Assembly (NCBI GenBank): GCA_000493965.1
Contig: AWNV01000007.1
Span: 28,408-92,407 of the forward strand
Reading direction: 5' to 3'
Length of the DNA: 64,000 bases
Source: Candidatus Aminicenans sakinawicola JGI OTU-1
GTDB taxonomy: Bacteria; Acidobacteriota; Aminicenantia; Aminicenantales; Aminicenantaceae
The notes beneath the pieces are model-generated. The model was given only the letters and a program-made list of their open reading frames with translations. It was not told the DNA's origin and made no database searches. A program made the translations under genes and the position numbers. Below are positions 35,125 through 44,400 of this stretch, in pieces (the first letter of the stretch is position 1; the number at the start of each line of letters is the position of its first letter).

Positions 35125-36165
35125 ATGATGAAGAAGAATTGCATAATTCCAAAAAATTACCAGCCTCTTCTGGATATTCAGGAAACAGAGAAAGCGATAA
35201 AGATAATTAAAGACTTTTTTCAGGTGAGCTTAGCAGAGGCATTAGATTTGAGGCGTGTCACAGCTCCTTTGTTTGTTAAAGCAGGGACAGGAATAAATGA
35301 TGACCTTAACGGTGTGGAAAGGCCTATTTCTTTCCATATAAAAAACATAAATAACTCAAAGGCTGAAATCGTACAGTCATTGGCTAAATGGAAAAGGCTA
35401 ACCCTTGCCAGTTTAAATATCAATATGGGCAAAGGTATATATACGGATATGAATGCCATCCGACCAGATGAAATCCTTGACAATTTACATTCTCTTTATG
35501 TTGACCAGTGGGACTGGGAAAGAGTGATCTCAAAAGAAGAAAGAAATTTGAATTTTTTAAAAAACATTGTGAGAAAGACATACAATGTATTGAAAAAGAC
35601 AGAATATTTTGTATGTAAGAGCTATCCCAAAATCAAACCTGTTCTCCCTGATAATATTTTATTTATTCATTCAAAGGAGCTGGAAAAAAGATATCCGAAA
35701 ATGTCCCCAGAAAAAAGAGAAGATGCCATATGTCATGAATTTGGAGCAGTTTTTATCATTGGAATCGGTGCGCCTCTAAAAAACGGCAAACCTCATGATG
35801 GCAGAGCACCTGACTATGATGATTGGACAACCCCTACAGAAGAGGGGCCGGGTCTCAATGGAGATATAATTGTCTGGTATCCGGCTCTAGAAAAGGCCTT
35901 TGAAATATCTTCAATGGGGATTCGGGTAGATGAACAAACATTGGAAAAACAGCTTGAAATGACCGGAACAACTGAAAGAAGAAAATTATTTTTCCATAAA
36001 AAATTACTGAAAGGAGAATTGCCTCTTTCCATTGGCGGTGGTATTGGACAATCAAGGCTCTGTATGTTTTTTCTGAGAAAAGCTCACATCGGAGAGATCC
36101 AGGTGAGCATATGGAAAGAAGAGATAATAGAAGAATGCCAGAAGAATAATATTTTTCTCTTATAG
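35125..36165 (+). CDS. asnA: Aspartate-ammonia ligase (asparagine synthetase A)
   Basis: AsnA makes asparagine from aspartate, ammonia and ATP; its fold is that of class II aspartyl/asparaginyl-tRNA synthetases. The 346-residue length is slightly above E. coli AsnA (330). Visible family segments include ALDLRRVTAPLFVKAGTGIND, NDLNGVERPISFHI, ALGxx-like LTLASLNINMGKGIYTDMNAIR, LHSLYVDQWDWERVI, GRAPDYDDW, NGDIIVWYP, SMGIRVDEQTL and SIGGGIGQSRLCMFFL (motif 3). A second ATG lies at 35128; GGAG at 35117-35120 could serve either. An asparagine-rich leader ORF and a strong promoter precede it, suggesting control by asparagine supply. Confidence 0.94.
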   Translation: MMKKNCIIPKNYQPLLDIQETEKAIKIIKDFFQVSLAEALDLRRVTAPLFVKAGTGINDDLNGVERPISFHIKNINNSKAEIVQSLAKWKRLTLASLNINMGKGIYTDMNAIRPDEILDNLHSLYVDQWDWERVISKEERNLNFLKNIVRKTYNVLKKTEYFVCKSYPKIKPVLPDNILFIHSKELEKRYPKMSPEKREDAICHEFGAVFIIGIGAPLKNGKPHDGRAPDYDDWTTPTEEGPGLNGDIIVWYPALEKAFEISSMGIRVDEQTLEKQLEMTGTTERRKLFFHKKLLKGELPLSIGGGIGQSRLCMFFLRKAHIGEIQVSIWKEEIIEECQKNNIFLL

Positions 36166-36201
36166 GAATTCTCCCGAAAGTCGTGAAGAATGGTTGAATA
36201 G

Positions 36202-36228
36202 ATCAATTATTTCTGATGGCCCGTCCCC
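36202..36228. repeat. GGCCCGTCCCC repeat, copy 1
   Basis: A 27-bp unit ending ATTTCTGATGGCCCGTCCCC is repeated at 41233-41259 with one mismatch. The core GGCCCGTCCCC recurs inverted at 54745-54755 and direct at 55829-55839. All are intergenic. Confidence 0.7.
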
Positions 36229-36235
36229 ATTTTCC

Positions 36236-37240
36236 TTAGATAAATCGGGGATAGGCATTTAAATCCAGCACGAAACAGCTTTTTTCGCCGCTTTTTATTT
36301 TTTCTAAAGCAAGAGCCGCAACCATAGCCGCATTGTCAGTACAGAATTGAGGGGATGGGACATATGATTTGAGCCTGTGCTTTTGAGCAAGTTCTGCAAG
36401 ATGTTTCCTTAACTTTTTGTTGCTGGCAACTCCTCCGCAGAGCAATAGTGATTCAGGGCTGTAATCCTGGATAGCCTTAGACATGTTTGAGAGTAAAGCA
36501 CGTATGACGGCTCTTTCAAAGCTGGCCAGGAAGTCAATGAAAAGGGGGTGGTTTTTCGTAATATTATGCTCTTTGATTTTTCTAAGGGCTGCTGTTTTGA
36601 GCCCGCTAAAACTGAAGTCGAGGCTTTTGTCTGTCATATGTGGTATGGCAAAGCTGAATTTTCCCGGGTCCCCACTTTCTGCCAGCCTGTCGACAATTTG
36701 CCCGCCTGGATAGCCAAGATCAAGAAACTTCGCAATTTTGTCCAAAGCTTCTCCTGCGGCATCATCCCGAGTCCTTCCGATGACCTTGTAATCCAGTTTT
36801 TTCTTCAAAAAGTAAAGGGACGTATGGCCTCCTGAGACCAAAAGGGCCAGAGCAGGGAATGGAATGTTACTGTGTTCCAGGAAAACAGATTGGATATGAG
36901 CTTCAAGGTGATCGATGGGCACAAGGGGTTTTTCGAAATAATAGGATAGGCCCTTTGCAAAAGAGAGCCCTACCAGAAGGGATCCGATCAAGCCCGGCCC
37001 CTGTGTTACGGCAAAAGCATCAATGTCCTCAAGCTTAAGATTGGCGCGTCTCAAGCTCTCGTCAACAACGTATGTGATGGACGTGATATGCTGTCGTGAT
37101 GCAAGCTCAGGCACGACACCACCGTAGGGTGCATGAATTTTATCCTGGGACAAGACAACCGAACTCAGGATTTTAAATCCATCTGTTACAGCAGAGGCTG
37201 AGGTCTCATCGCAGGATGTTTCAATACCTAATATTATCAT
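36236..37240 (-). CDS. tsaD: tRNA N6-adenosine threonylcarbamoyltransferase
   Basis: TsaD (Kae1/Gcp) transfers threonylcarbamoyl from TC-AMP to A37 of ANN-decoding tRNAs, together with TsaB and TsaE. The 334-residue protein starts ILGIETSCDETSASAV. Metal ligands H111 and H115 are in IDHLEAHIQS; further ASKA-fold motifs are LLVSGGHTSLYFL, DDAAGEALDKIAKFLDLGYPGG, DFSFSGLKTAAL and LLCGGVASNKKLR, with FCTDNAAMVA near the C-terminus. Start 37240 lies 15 bp after the mtnA stop, so they are in one operon. Confidence 0.96.
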   Translation of the reverse strand: MIILGIETSCDETSASAVTDGFKILSSVVLSQDKIHAPYGGVVPELASRQHITSITYVVDESLRRANLKLEDIDAFAVTQGPGLIGSLLVGLSFAKGLSYYFEKPLVPIDHLEAHIQSVFLEHSNIPFPALALLVSGGHTSLYFLKKKLDYKVIGRTRDDAAGEALDKIAKFLDLGYPGGQIVDRLAESGDPGKFSFAIPHMTDKSLDFSFSGLKTAALRKIKEHNITKNHPLFIDFLASFERAVIRALLSNMSKAIQDYSPESLLLCGGVASNKKLRKHLAELAQKHRLKSYVPSPQFCTDNAAMVAALALEKIKSGEKSCFVLDLNAYPRFI

Positions 37241-37255
37241 TATATTATCATTGCC

Positions 37256-38290
37256 CTAAATCTTTTTTCGTATTTCTTCCAGGCTTTTTTCAAAAGGAGG
37301 CCGGGCAATTCCTTTCTCTGTTATTATAGCTGAAATGAGCTTTGCTGGCGTTACATCAAAGGCAGGATTGCGCACCTCTATATGAGGCAGTGAAATAAGG
37401 CAGCCCCTGATATTCCTTACTTCACTGGGATTTCTTTCTTCGATAGGAATCTCACTTCCATTTAAGAGATCAAAGTCAACAGTGTTTAAAGGAGCAGCAA
37501 TGTAGAAAGGAAGACCGTGCTCTTTGGCTAACACAGCCAGAGAATATGTCCCAATCTTATTTGCTGTATCCCCATTACGGGCAATCCTGTCTGCCCCTGT
37601 TATAACTAATGAAATCGTCCCTTTTTGCATGAAGTAACCGGCCATGTTATCGGTTATTAAAATCACAGGAATATTATCTTTATCGAGCTCCCAGCATGTT
37701 AGTCTTGCCCCTTGAAGAAGGGGCCTGGTTTCATCTGCATAGACAGTTATGTCTTTCCCATCATGAAAGGCTGCACGGATAACCCCGAGCGCAGTCCCGT
37801 AGCCCGCAGTCGCCAGGGCTCCGGCATTGCAGTGCGTAAGGACAGATTGACCGTCTTTTATCAACTCTTTCCCCAAAAAACCGATCCTCTTATTGATTTT
37901 GATATCGTCATCTTCGATTGATAGGGCTTTTTTCAGCATAATTTCTTTAAGTTCAGAGAGACTAAGATTACGGTTTTTTAAAAATGTCTCTTTCATACGT
38001 TCGAGGGCCCAGAAAAGGTTGCGTGCAGTTGGCCGTGTTTTCTCGAGGCGCTGATAAATTCGGTTGAATTCTTCATCAAGGTTGGTCTTCTCATCAATGT
38101 TCATTACACCGATAGCCACTCCAAAGGCAGCAGCCACTCCTATAGCTGGAGCCCCTCGGATAACCATGTTTTCTATAGCCTCGGCAACCTGATTAAAGTC
38201 CGTACATTTTACATAGACTTCTTCATCAGGAAGTTTTCTCTGGTCTATCATAATGACTTTATCTTTTTCCCATTGAATCGTTGGCAGCAT
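37256..38290 (-). CDS. mtnA: S-methyl-5-thioribose-1-phosphate isomerase
   Basis: MtnA converts methylthioribose-1-phosphate to methylthioribulose-1-phosphate in methionine salvage. The 344-residue eIF2B-related protein contains IRGAPAIGVAAAFG, the catalytic cysteine in LTHCNAGALATAGYG (C154) and the catalytic aspartate in TGADRIARNGD (D234). NKIGTYSLAVLAKEHGLPFY and the C-terminal NPAFDVTPAKLI are also typical. It starts 3 bp after the TPR lipoprotein gene and is followed by tsaD. Other mtn genes are not in the window. Confidence 0.95.
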   Translation of the reverse strand: MLPTIQWEKDKVIMIDQRKLPDEEVYVKCTDFNQVAEAIENMVIRGAPAIGVAAAFGVAIGVMNIDEKTNLDEEFNRIYQRLEKTRPTARNLFWALERMKETFLKNRNLSLSELKEIMLKKALSIEDDDIKINKRIGFLGKELIKDGQSVLTHCNAGALATAGYGTALGVIRAAFHDGKDITVYADETRPLLQGARLTCWELDKDNIPVILITDNMAGYFMQKGTISLVITGADRIARNGDTANKIGTYSLAVLAKEHGLPFYIAAPLNTVDFDLLNGSEIPIEERNPSEVRNIRGCLISLPHIEVRNPAFDVTPAKLISAIITEKGIARPPFEKSLEEIRKKI

Positions 38291-38293
38291 TCT

Positions 38294-39139
38294 CTACCTC
38301 TTTTTCCAGCTAGGAGTCTCAGGTCCTTCCCAGTTCCACTTTTCCATCCATTTAAGATAGAGGGAATTAAAGTATTCCCAATCTTTGGGGGATAATTCTT
38401 CTTTCAATTTGCGATGGCAAAAGATGATCTGATTATCATTATCCCTCAGTGTCTTTTCTGTTGGAAGCCCGAGTTCTTTCGCCATAACGGCCTCTTCAAA
38501 GCTCTTCCTATAGTCTTCAATATGGCTGTATACTTGAGATTGGATATAATGATAGAAACCGCAGCTTAGGTCCTTGTTTGTAAGCTTTTCAGCAGTCTTG
38601 AGGAGATCTGCCAGTATTTTCTCCCTTTCTTTGCCTTTTTTCGGAAGCGCTTTTTTTAACATGATATCTGAATATCTCTGGGCGGCTAAGAGGCAGACTT
38701 GTTTAAAATTTGACTTGTTTAATAGATAAACATAGATCTTTAAACAGGAGTCTTCAAGGCCGGTTTCCTGAAGCGAGACCCCCAGCCCATAAAGTGAAAG
38801 CTGTTTAGCCCAGTCTTCTCCCTTTTCAAAACCGTATGAGAAGGCTTGCAAAAAACTTTCCTCGGCTTCCTCTCTTAACTCCAGGTTGAGTTCCGCCATT
38901 CCTTTTAACATATAGGCCTGGGAAGACGGATGTTTTGCCACTTCGAGTTTCGCTTCAATCAGTGCTCTTTTAAAAGAAGCCAGAGATTTCTCTTCCTTAT
39001 AGACGCGGGAGAGTTTTTCTCCCTGGGTATAATAAAACTTGGCTTCCTTAAGATGGGAAACACAGGAAGAAAGAAAAAAAGAGCATATCAGAATATACAG
39101 GAATGCGGCAGTCTTTGCTGGACAAAAGCGTCTGTTCAT
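38294..39139 (-). CDS. TPR-containing lipoprotein
   Basis: This 281-residue protein has a signal peptide ending in a lipobox (LICSFFLSSC, Cys26), so it is probably a lipoprotein. The mature part consists of helical repeats of TPR type (AKFYYTQGEKLSRVYKEEKS; AYMLKGMAELNLELREEAEE; QLSLYGLGVSLQETGLEDSC). TPR lipoproteins commonly act in envelope assembly (BamD-like scaffolds), but no specific family is recognised. It overlaps the upstream gene by 4 nt and is followed by mtnA. Confidence 0.75.
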   Translation of the reverse strand: MNRRFCPAKTAAFLYILICSFFLSSCVSHLKEAKFYYTQGEKLSRVYKEEKSLASFKRALIEAKLEVAKHPSSQAYMLKGMAELNLELREEAEESFLQAFSYGFEKGEDWAKQLSLYGLGVSLQETGLEDSCLKIYVYLLNKSNFKQVCLLAAQRYSDIMLKKALPKKGKEREKILADLLKTAEKLTNKDLSCGFYHYIQSQVYSHIEDYRKSFEEAVMAKELGLPTEKTLRDNDNQIIFCHRKLKEELSPKDWEYFNSLYLKWMEKWNWEGPETPSWKKR

Positions 39140-39717
39140 TTTTCTTGATTATTTTTTTTAACAAGTTCTTTTATAGCTTTCTGGACATCTGTGCGGGAAA
39201 ATAAGTCAGAACCAATTGACACCATCTCATCGGCAAATGTCTTCAAGCCTTCAAGAAGCCGTGTCTTTGCTTGGATTGTTTCAACGTCTTCTCTGGCTTG
39301 ACTGACTTTTGCATCGAATTCTTTAACGATTTTTCTAAATTCTCCGGTTTTCAGCTCTTGATGGAAAAAGGCCGAAAGGAAGGGGTCTTCAAGACCAATA
39401 ACAGGGTAAAGGCGGCTGAAAGCCTGCCTTAACGTACTAAAATCCCTTCTTTTAATCTCATCTCTGTATGCCTTATACAAAGCAGGATTATTTTTAAAAA
39501 AACTATAAATAAATTCCTCAGACTTTACCTCTATAATTCCCGGGTCTGGCCAGACTTTCCATGAAAAAATATTCTCTTTCCACTCTTTTGTTCTTTTTAT
39601 TGCCCAGCTCAAAGAAGAAGAAAGAAGAGGAAAATATAGATAGCTTTTATGAGGCAGTAATTCTGAGAGCAGCTCAACGGCATTGCTGAGAATTGTTTCG
39701 GCACGGGATTTTATCAT
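39136..39717 (-). CDS. Hypothetical helical protein
   Basis: This 193-residue, mostly helical soluble protein lacks a signal peptide. It contains a Trp-rich segment in the middle (SWAIKRTKEWKENIFSWKVW) and a coiled-coil-like C-terminus (KEFDAKVSQAREDVETIQAK). I do not recognise the family. The ATG at 39717 has no ribosome binding site, and a promoter ends 8 nt before it. It is the first gene of the likely operon with the TPR lipoprotein, mtnA and tsaD. Confidence 0.65.
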   Translation of the reverse strand: MIKSRAETILSNAVELLSELLPHKSYLYFPLLSSSLSWAIKRTKEWKENIFSWKVWPDPGIIEVKSEEFIYSFFKNNPALYKAYRDEIKRRDFSTLRQAFSRLYPVIGLEDPFLSAFFHQELKTGEFRKIVKEFDAKVSQAREDVETIQAKTRLLEGLKTFADEMVSIGSDLFSRTDVQKAIKELVKKNNQEK

Positions 39718-39725
39718 TTTTCTAT

Positions 39726-39754
39726 AATATAATCATTAACTTAAAAAGAGTAAA
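39726..39754 (-). promoter_or_regulatory. Promoter of the 39.7-36.2 kb operon, probably leaderless
   Basis: Minus-strand TTTACT (39749-39754) and TATATT (39726-39731) are 17 bp apart; the ATG follows after 8 nt. Confidence 0.4.
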
Positions 39755-39848
39755 GTTTAATATGATTTAAATTGTTTCAAAGCAGACAATCTGATGTTTT
39801 GACTGTGTGATTAGCAAGAGGATGAACAAGCAGAGCAGTGTTTGCGGC

Positions 39849-39877
39849 TTGACTTTTAGGCTGGACTGAAGTAATTT
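39849..39877 (+). promoter_or_regulatory. Promoter of tatA-methyltransferase operon
   Basis: TTGACT (39849-39854) and TAATTT (39872-39877) are 17 bp apart, 47 bp before the tatA ATG, which has its own AAGGAG ribosome binding site. Confidence 0.5.
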
Positions 39878-39924
39878 TTAGGATAGAGAGATACAAGAAA
39901 TAATAAGTCCTCAAGGAGATTTAA

Positions 39925-40125
39925 ATGTTTTTATTTGGACCGGTTGGACCGACGGAACTTATTCTCATTGTCCTGATTATTGTAATTATTTTTGGTGCTC
40001 GGAAACTGCCAGAATTGGGAAAATCCATGGGAGAGGGCATAAAGAATTTTAAGAAATCTATAAGCTCGAAGGAAAAGGATGAAGAACTCCCTCCCGATAA
40101 GCCAAAACCTCCTGATAAGGAATGA
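39925..40125 (+). CDS. tatA: Sec-independent protein translocase TatA/TatE-like
   Basis: This 66-residue Tat component has one N-terminal transmembrane helix (PTELILIVLIIVIIFGARKLP), the conserved FGARKLPELGKSMGEG hinge and amphipathic helix, and a charged tail ending in a Pro/Lys stretch (PPDKPKPPDKE). TatA oligomerises to form the translocation pore for folded proteins. A TatC gene is not in the window. The stop overlaps the methyltransferase start (ATGATGA), so the two are co-translated. Confidence 0.93.
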   Translation: MFLFGPVGPTELILIVLIIVIIFGARKLPELGKSMGEGIKNFKKSISSKEKDEELPPDKPKPPDKE

Positions 40126-41222
40126 TGAAACGCATCATTGAGAAACTTACTCTGCAGAGAAAAGAGAAAGAAGGGGATTTTGAGAAAAAGCTAGAAAGTG
40201 TCAAAAAAGAGTTTGATGATTTTTACGATGTAAAAAACGTTCTCAAACTCCAGGATATTATCTCCCGCCTCGAAGAAATTATTCTTTCACTATTTGACCT
40301 TATCCAGATTCAGGCTGAACTTGTCGATGCAAAGGATCGAGAGTGGGATGCTCTTGGAAGCAACCATGTGGGTATGATTTTTAAAAGCATGGAATGGCGG
40401 GTGGATAAATTGGCCGCCGAGTACAAGGATGCAAACCTCCTGATGAAAAAGTTCATTCTTCTTAAAGAAAAATTGAATCGACTGCTTGTCGCCTTGGGAA
40501 AAAATGAGGTTCCTACACAGGATCAAGTCAAAGATGTTCTTGTTCCACTGGAAGAATGGCGGTATGCAGGGTTTGAAAATCGTTATAGAGGTTCAGAAGA
40601 AGAGGTTAAAAAACAGCAGAGAGATTATGTCCAGTTTTTTGAAGGAAAGGGGAAAGTGCTGGATTTGGGCTGCGGCCGCGGCGAGTTTATAGAGCTTCTT
40701 GAAGAAAACGGTATAGAATGTGAAGGCATCGATGTCAACGACCAGATGATTAGCATTTGCCGTGATAAAGGCTTTAACTGTAATAAATCCGACATCTTGG
40801 AAAAGCTAACTTCCTGTCCTGATAATTCACTCGCAGGTATATTTTCATCCCAGGTCATAGAGCATTTAGCCCCCTCATATTTGAGAAGAATGATAGAGAT
40901 TACTTATTTCAAGATCGCTTCGCCAGGTTACATCGTCCTTGAAACAATAAATCCGACCTCTGTTTTTGCCCTTGTTCAGATATATTTTTTGGACATAACA
41001 CATCAGAAACCGATCCATCCGCAGGCGCTTAAGTTTTTACTCGAAAGCGCCGGGTTTGAAGATGTTGAGATTAAATATTCCGCCCCACTGGAACAGGAGA
41101 AGCTGCAAATACTGCCCGGTGCGGATGAGATCACATCTGTTCAGAATAAAAACATCGACAATTTAAATAAGTTACTCTATTCTCCACCAAACTATGCAGC
41201 CATTGGGTGTAAAAAAAACTAA
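40122..41222 (+). CDS. Class I SAM-dependent methyltransferase with N-terminal coiled coil
   Basis: This 366-residue protein has an N-terminal helical/coiled-coil region (about 1-150, rich in Lys/Glu and Leu) and a class I methyltransferase domain. Motif I is KVLDLGCGRGEFIELL, with acidic motif II in ECEGIDVNDQMISIC and a post-I block SLAGIFSSQVIEHL. EALKFLLESAGFEDVEIKY-like features near the C-terminus are usual for small-molecule or O-methyltransferases linked to polysaccharide (O-antigen) genes. Overlap with tatA is 4 nt. The substrate is unknown; a glycan methylase is only a guess from families of similar architecture. Confidence 0.8.
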   Translation: MMKRIIEKLTLQRKEKEGDFEKKLESVKKEFDDFYDVKNVLKLQDIISRLEEIILSLFDLIQIQAELVDAKDREWDALGSNHVGMIFKSMEWRVDKLAAEYKDANLLMKKFILLKEKLNRLLVALGKNEVPTQDQVKDVLVPLEEWRYAGFENRYRGSEEEVKKQQRDYVQFFEGKGKVLDLGCGRGEFIELLEENGIECEGIDVNDQMISICRDKGFNCNKSDILEKLTSCPDNSLAGIFSSQVIEHLAPSYLRRMIEITYFKIASPGYIVLETINPTSVFALVQIYFLDITHQKPIHPQALKFLLESAGFEDVEIKYSAPLEQEKLQILPGADEITSVQNKNIDNLNKLLYSPPNYAAIGCKKN

Positions 41223-41232
41223 ATTATTATTT

Positions 41233-41281
41233 ATCAATCATTTCTGATGGCCCGTCCCCGTTATCAAAGGTACCTGGTACC
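41233..41281. repeat. GGCCCGTCCCC copy 2 joined to a GGTACC double palindrome
   Basis: The 27-bp unit at 41233-41259 matches 36202-36228. It is followed 9 bp later by GGTACCTGGTACC (41269-41281), the fourth copy of the motif clustered at 28.2 kb. The junction suggests the two short repeats can travel together. Confidence 0.75.
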
Positions 41282-41424
41282 ATTTTTCAGCAGGCAGCTT
41301 GTAAAAAATTTGTATTATTGCTAGTATTATTAGCCAGATAGCGCAACTGAAAAGAGTAATAAGCTCAATATAAGATAATAATCTCAATATAAATAAGAAA
41401 GGTGAGAAAAGGAGACACGAAGTG

Positions 41425-44400
41425 ATGAAAAAATTAATCAGGAGTTTTTTTCTTATATATCTTCTAATCTTCTTGAGCTCAATGGCTGCTGCACAAAGAC
41501 AAACTGGATGCATAAAAGGAAAAATTACTGATGTTGAAGGATTTCCTTTACCTGGTGCTTCTGTTTATGTTGATTCGCCAAGCTTGTTAAGCATTCAGAC
41601 TTACACGACATCAGCTTCAGGAAAAATCAATTTTCATGCCCTACTCCCAGGCCGGTATAAAATCACTGTTGATATGCCTGGATTTAAGACAGTCAATATA
41701 GAGAACATCATAATTCGAGTAGGGATGACAGTTTATATTGATGTTGCTATGGAAATGACAATAATCGAGGAAGAAATTCCTTTTAAAATTCCATCTCCTA
41801 CATTGGATTCAGAGTCCGCAAAAATAGCTGTAGTTATTGAAGAGGATCTTTTAGAAAAAATTCCCTTTAGAAGAGACTTGCACGATATTATCAACTCTGC
41901 TGCTGGTGTAATATCGGATTACACATCCTATCCTCAAGTCCATATTATTCACGGCTCAACTGCAAGAGGGAACATCTATGCTCTGGATGGTACGAAGATG
42001 AATGATCCGGTAGGAATGAGTCTTCTCACAAACATCAATTTTGATGCTATTGGGGAAGTGGAATTGGAAACAGGAGCTCATCCTGCAGATGTTGGCAATA
42101 TAGATGGCGGATTTATCAATGTTGTCACAAAATCGGGGGGCAATGGATTTAGCGGAGGAGCTACTATTTACCATACTAATGATAAAATTGCCAAACAATT
42201 ATATTCTGAAGATGAAATAGCTAATCTGGGAACCTCTCCTGCTCCAATGGATAAAAACCTGTGGGATGTTTCATTTTCCTTGGGAGGTTCGATATTAGAA
42301 GATATGCTTTGGTTTTTTACCAATGTCCGAATGATAAACCAGTCCAGCACGACTTCCTTTATTCCATGGACAGATCCCCAAGGTAATAATCAGAAGGAAT
42401 ATTATTGGGATAATAAGGATAAATTGGGATTTTTCAAGTTGACATTCCAGTTTCTTTCGAAATTTAGAGTAACAGGCTTATTTAACTTTGCTGATTACTA
42501 TCGACCTGCACACGCATTTCATCTTGACTGGAACCTCCCTGAAGAGGCAACGCGCATCCTGGATCATGCAAGGAATTACAGTACCATTGGAATTTTAAAT
42601 TATTCACTTGATCAAGATACATTTCTTGACCTGAAGGGAGGATACATAGTCGACAACTTCCCTTTACTCTTAAATGAAGATACAAGTAATAATCCGCGGT
42701 ATTATGATGAAAGCTCCGGCTACATTTGGGGGAGCGGAATGTTCAATGAGGTTCAACGCCGAACAAGGTTGCAGGCTAATATGTCCATAACTCGAGTCCA
42801 AGATGACTTATTTGGAGTTGGCCACGAGTTCAAAGCAGGTGGAGAGTATGAATATTGCTTTGGAGAATGGAACGTGTGGAAGGAAGACAATTTAATGATC
42901 CACTACAACAATGGAAATCCCTACTTCTTTAGTATGGCCGAATCCCCTGTGACCGGAAGCACAGTTGGTAAAGGGAAGGTCTCTTTTTTTACTGTAGGAA
43001 AACTTGAAAGCGAATTGAAGCCAAGAAATGAGCTTAGAAGAATTGCTTTTTTTGTCCAGGATTCGATGTGTTTTGGGAGGAGGTTGACTCTGAATCTTGG
43101 GCTTAGATTTGACAGAAGTTTAGCAAATCAACTTCCTAGTATTACAAAAGAAAGTGGTAATCCGGTCTCTCTAAAAATTGGAGAAGAATTAATTGAACCA
43201 ACAGCAGGGATAAACCCTTTTACTGAACACACGATTCTAGCATGGGATGACTTAATAGCTTGGAATGCATGGTCTCCACGCATAAGCTTAATATTTGACG
43301 TTTTTGGAAAAGGAAAAACACTTCTTAAGGCTTCCTTTTCTCGTTATAAAGAATTTCTGATGCTCCAGTATGCATATGATTTATATCCATTTTATAGCGG
43401 CCGCTCTCACCAATTCTTCTGGTATGATGAAAACATGGATGGGAATGTCGATGTTGATGATACCTACGTCTCGTATGCTGAAAACTATCGTCTGTATGCA
43501 GAGGGTAATTATCAGAAAAGGATAGACCCTGAAATCGATTGTCCATATACTGACGAATATATAATCGGACTTCAGAATGAGCTGTTTAATGATTTTTCTA
43601 TTAAAATAAATTATATATACAGAAACAAAAAGGGCATTTTTGAGAATGTTCCTTATGATCCTGACCTGGATATGGAATGGTATGAAATCAACGAGGATAC
43701 TGAATCATATTGGGTGCCATTTCATACTTTTGTTCCGGAGGTCGATGATTTTCCGGACACGAGTGTTTCCCTCTATTTTCCGTCTAAAGATTCTCCTCTT
43801 TTCTTCGATCGTTTTAAAAATGTTACTGAGTTAAATAGAAAATACCGGGCATTCGAGTTTGTTTTTAAGAAACGGATGTCAAATAACTGGCAGATGAATG
43901 GCTCCTTGGGCCTAAGTAAATCAACGGGCAATATTAATTCGGGTTATTACGCGAGTTCGGGAAATACTAATGCAGCAAACAGCCCAAATTACTTCGTCAA
44001 CAACCCGGGAACTTCGCGCCTGGACTATGACAGGCCTCTGGCCATAAAGTTGATGGGAACATACGAGTTCCCTTATGATTTTTTCCTAAGCTTCTACTTC
44101 ACTCATATGAGCGGTACTCCATGGACAAGAAGCGTAACAGTCATTCCTCCTTCGTCGTGGGCCGAAGAAAACAATACTTATGGCTATTATGTTAATGTTC
44201 TTCTTGAGGAACCAGGCCTCAGGAGAAACCAAGCCTTTAACAATCTTGATATCAGGGTTGAGAAGAAACTCAGATTTGCCGGATTTAAAAGCATAAATGC
44301 TTATCTGGATGTTTCCAATCTTCTTGGAAACAAATACAAGACTACAATCCGGAACGATGGCGGTTATTGGTTTCCTGAAAAGGAAAATTCTAAAGAGGGG

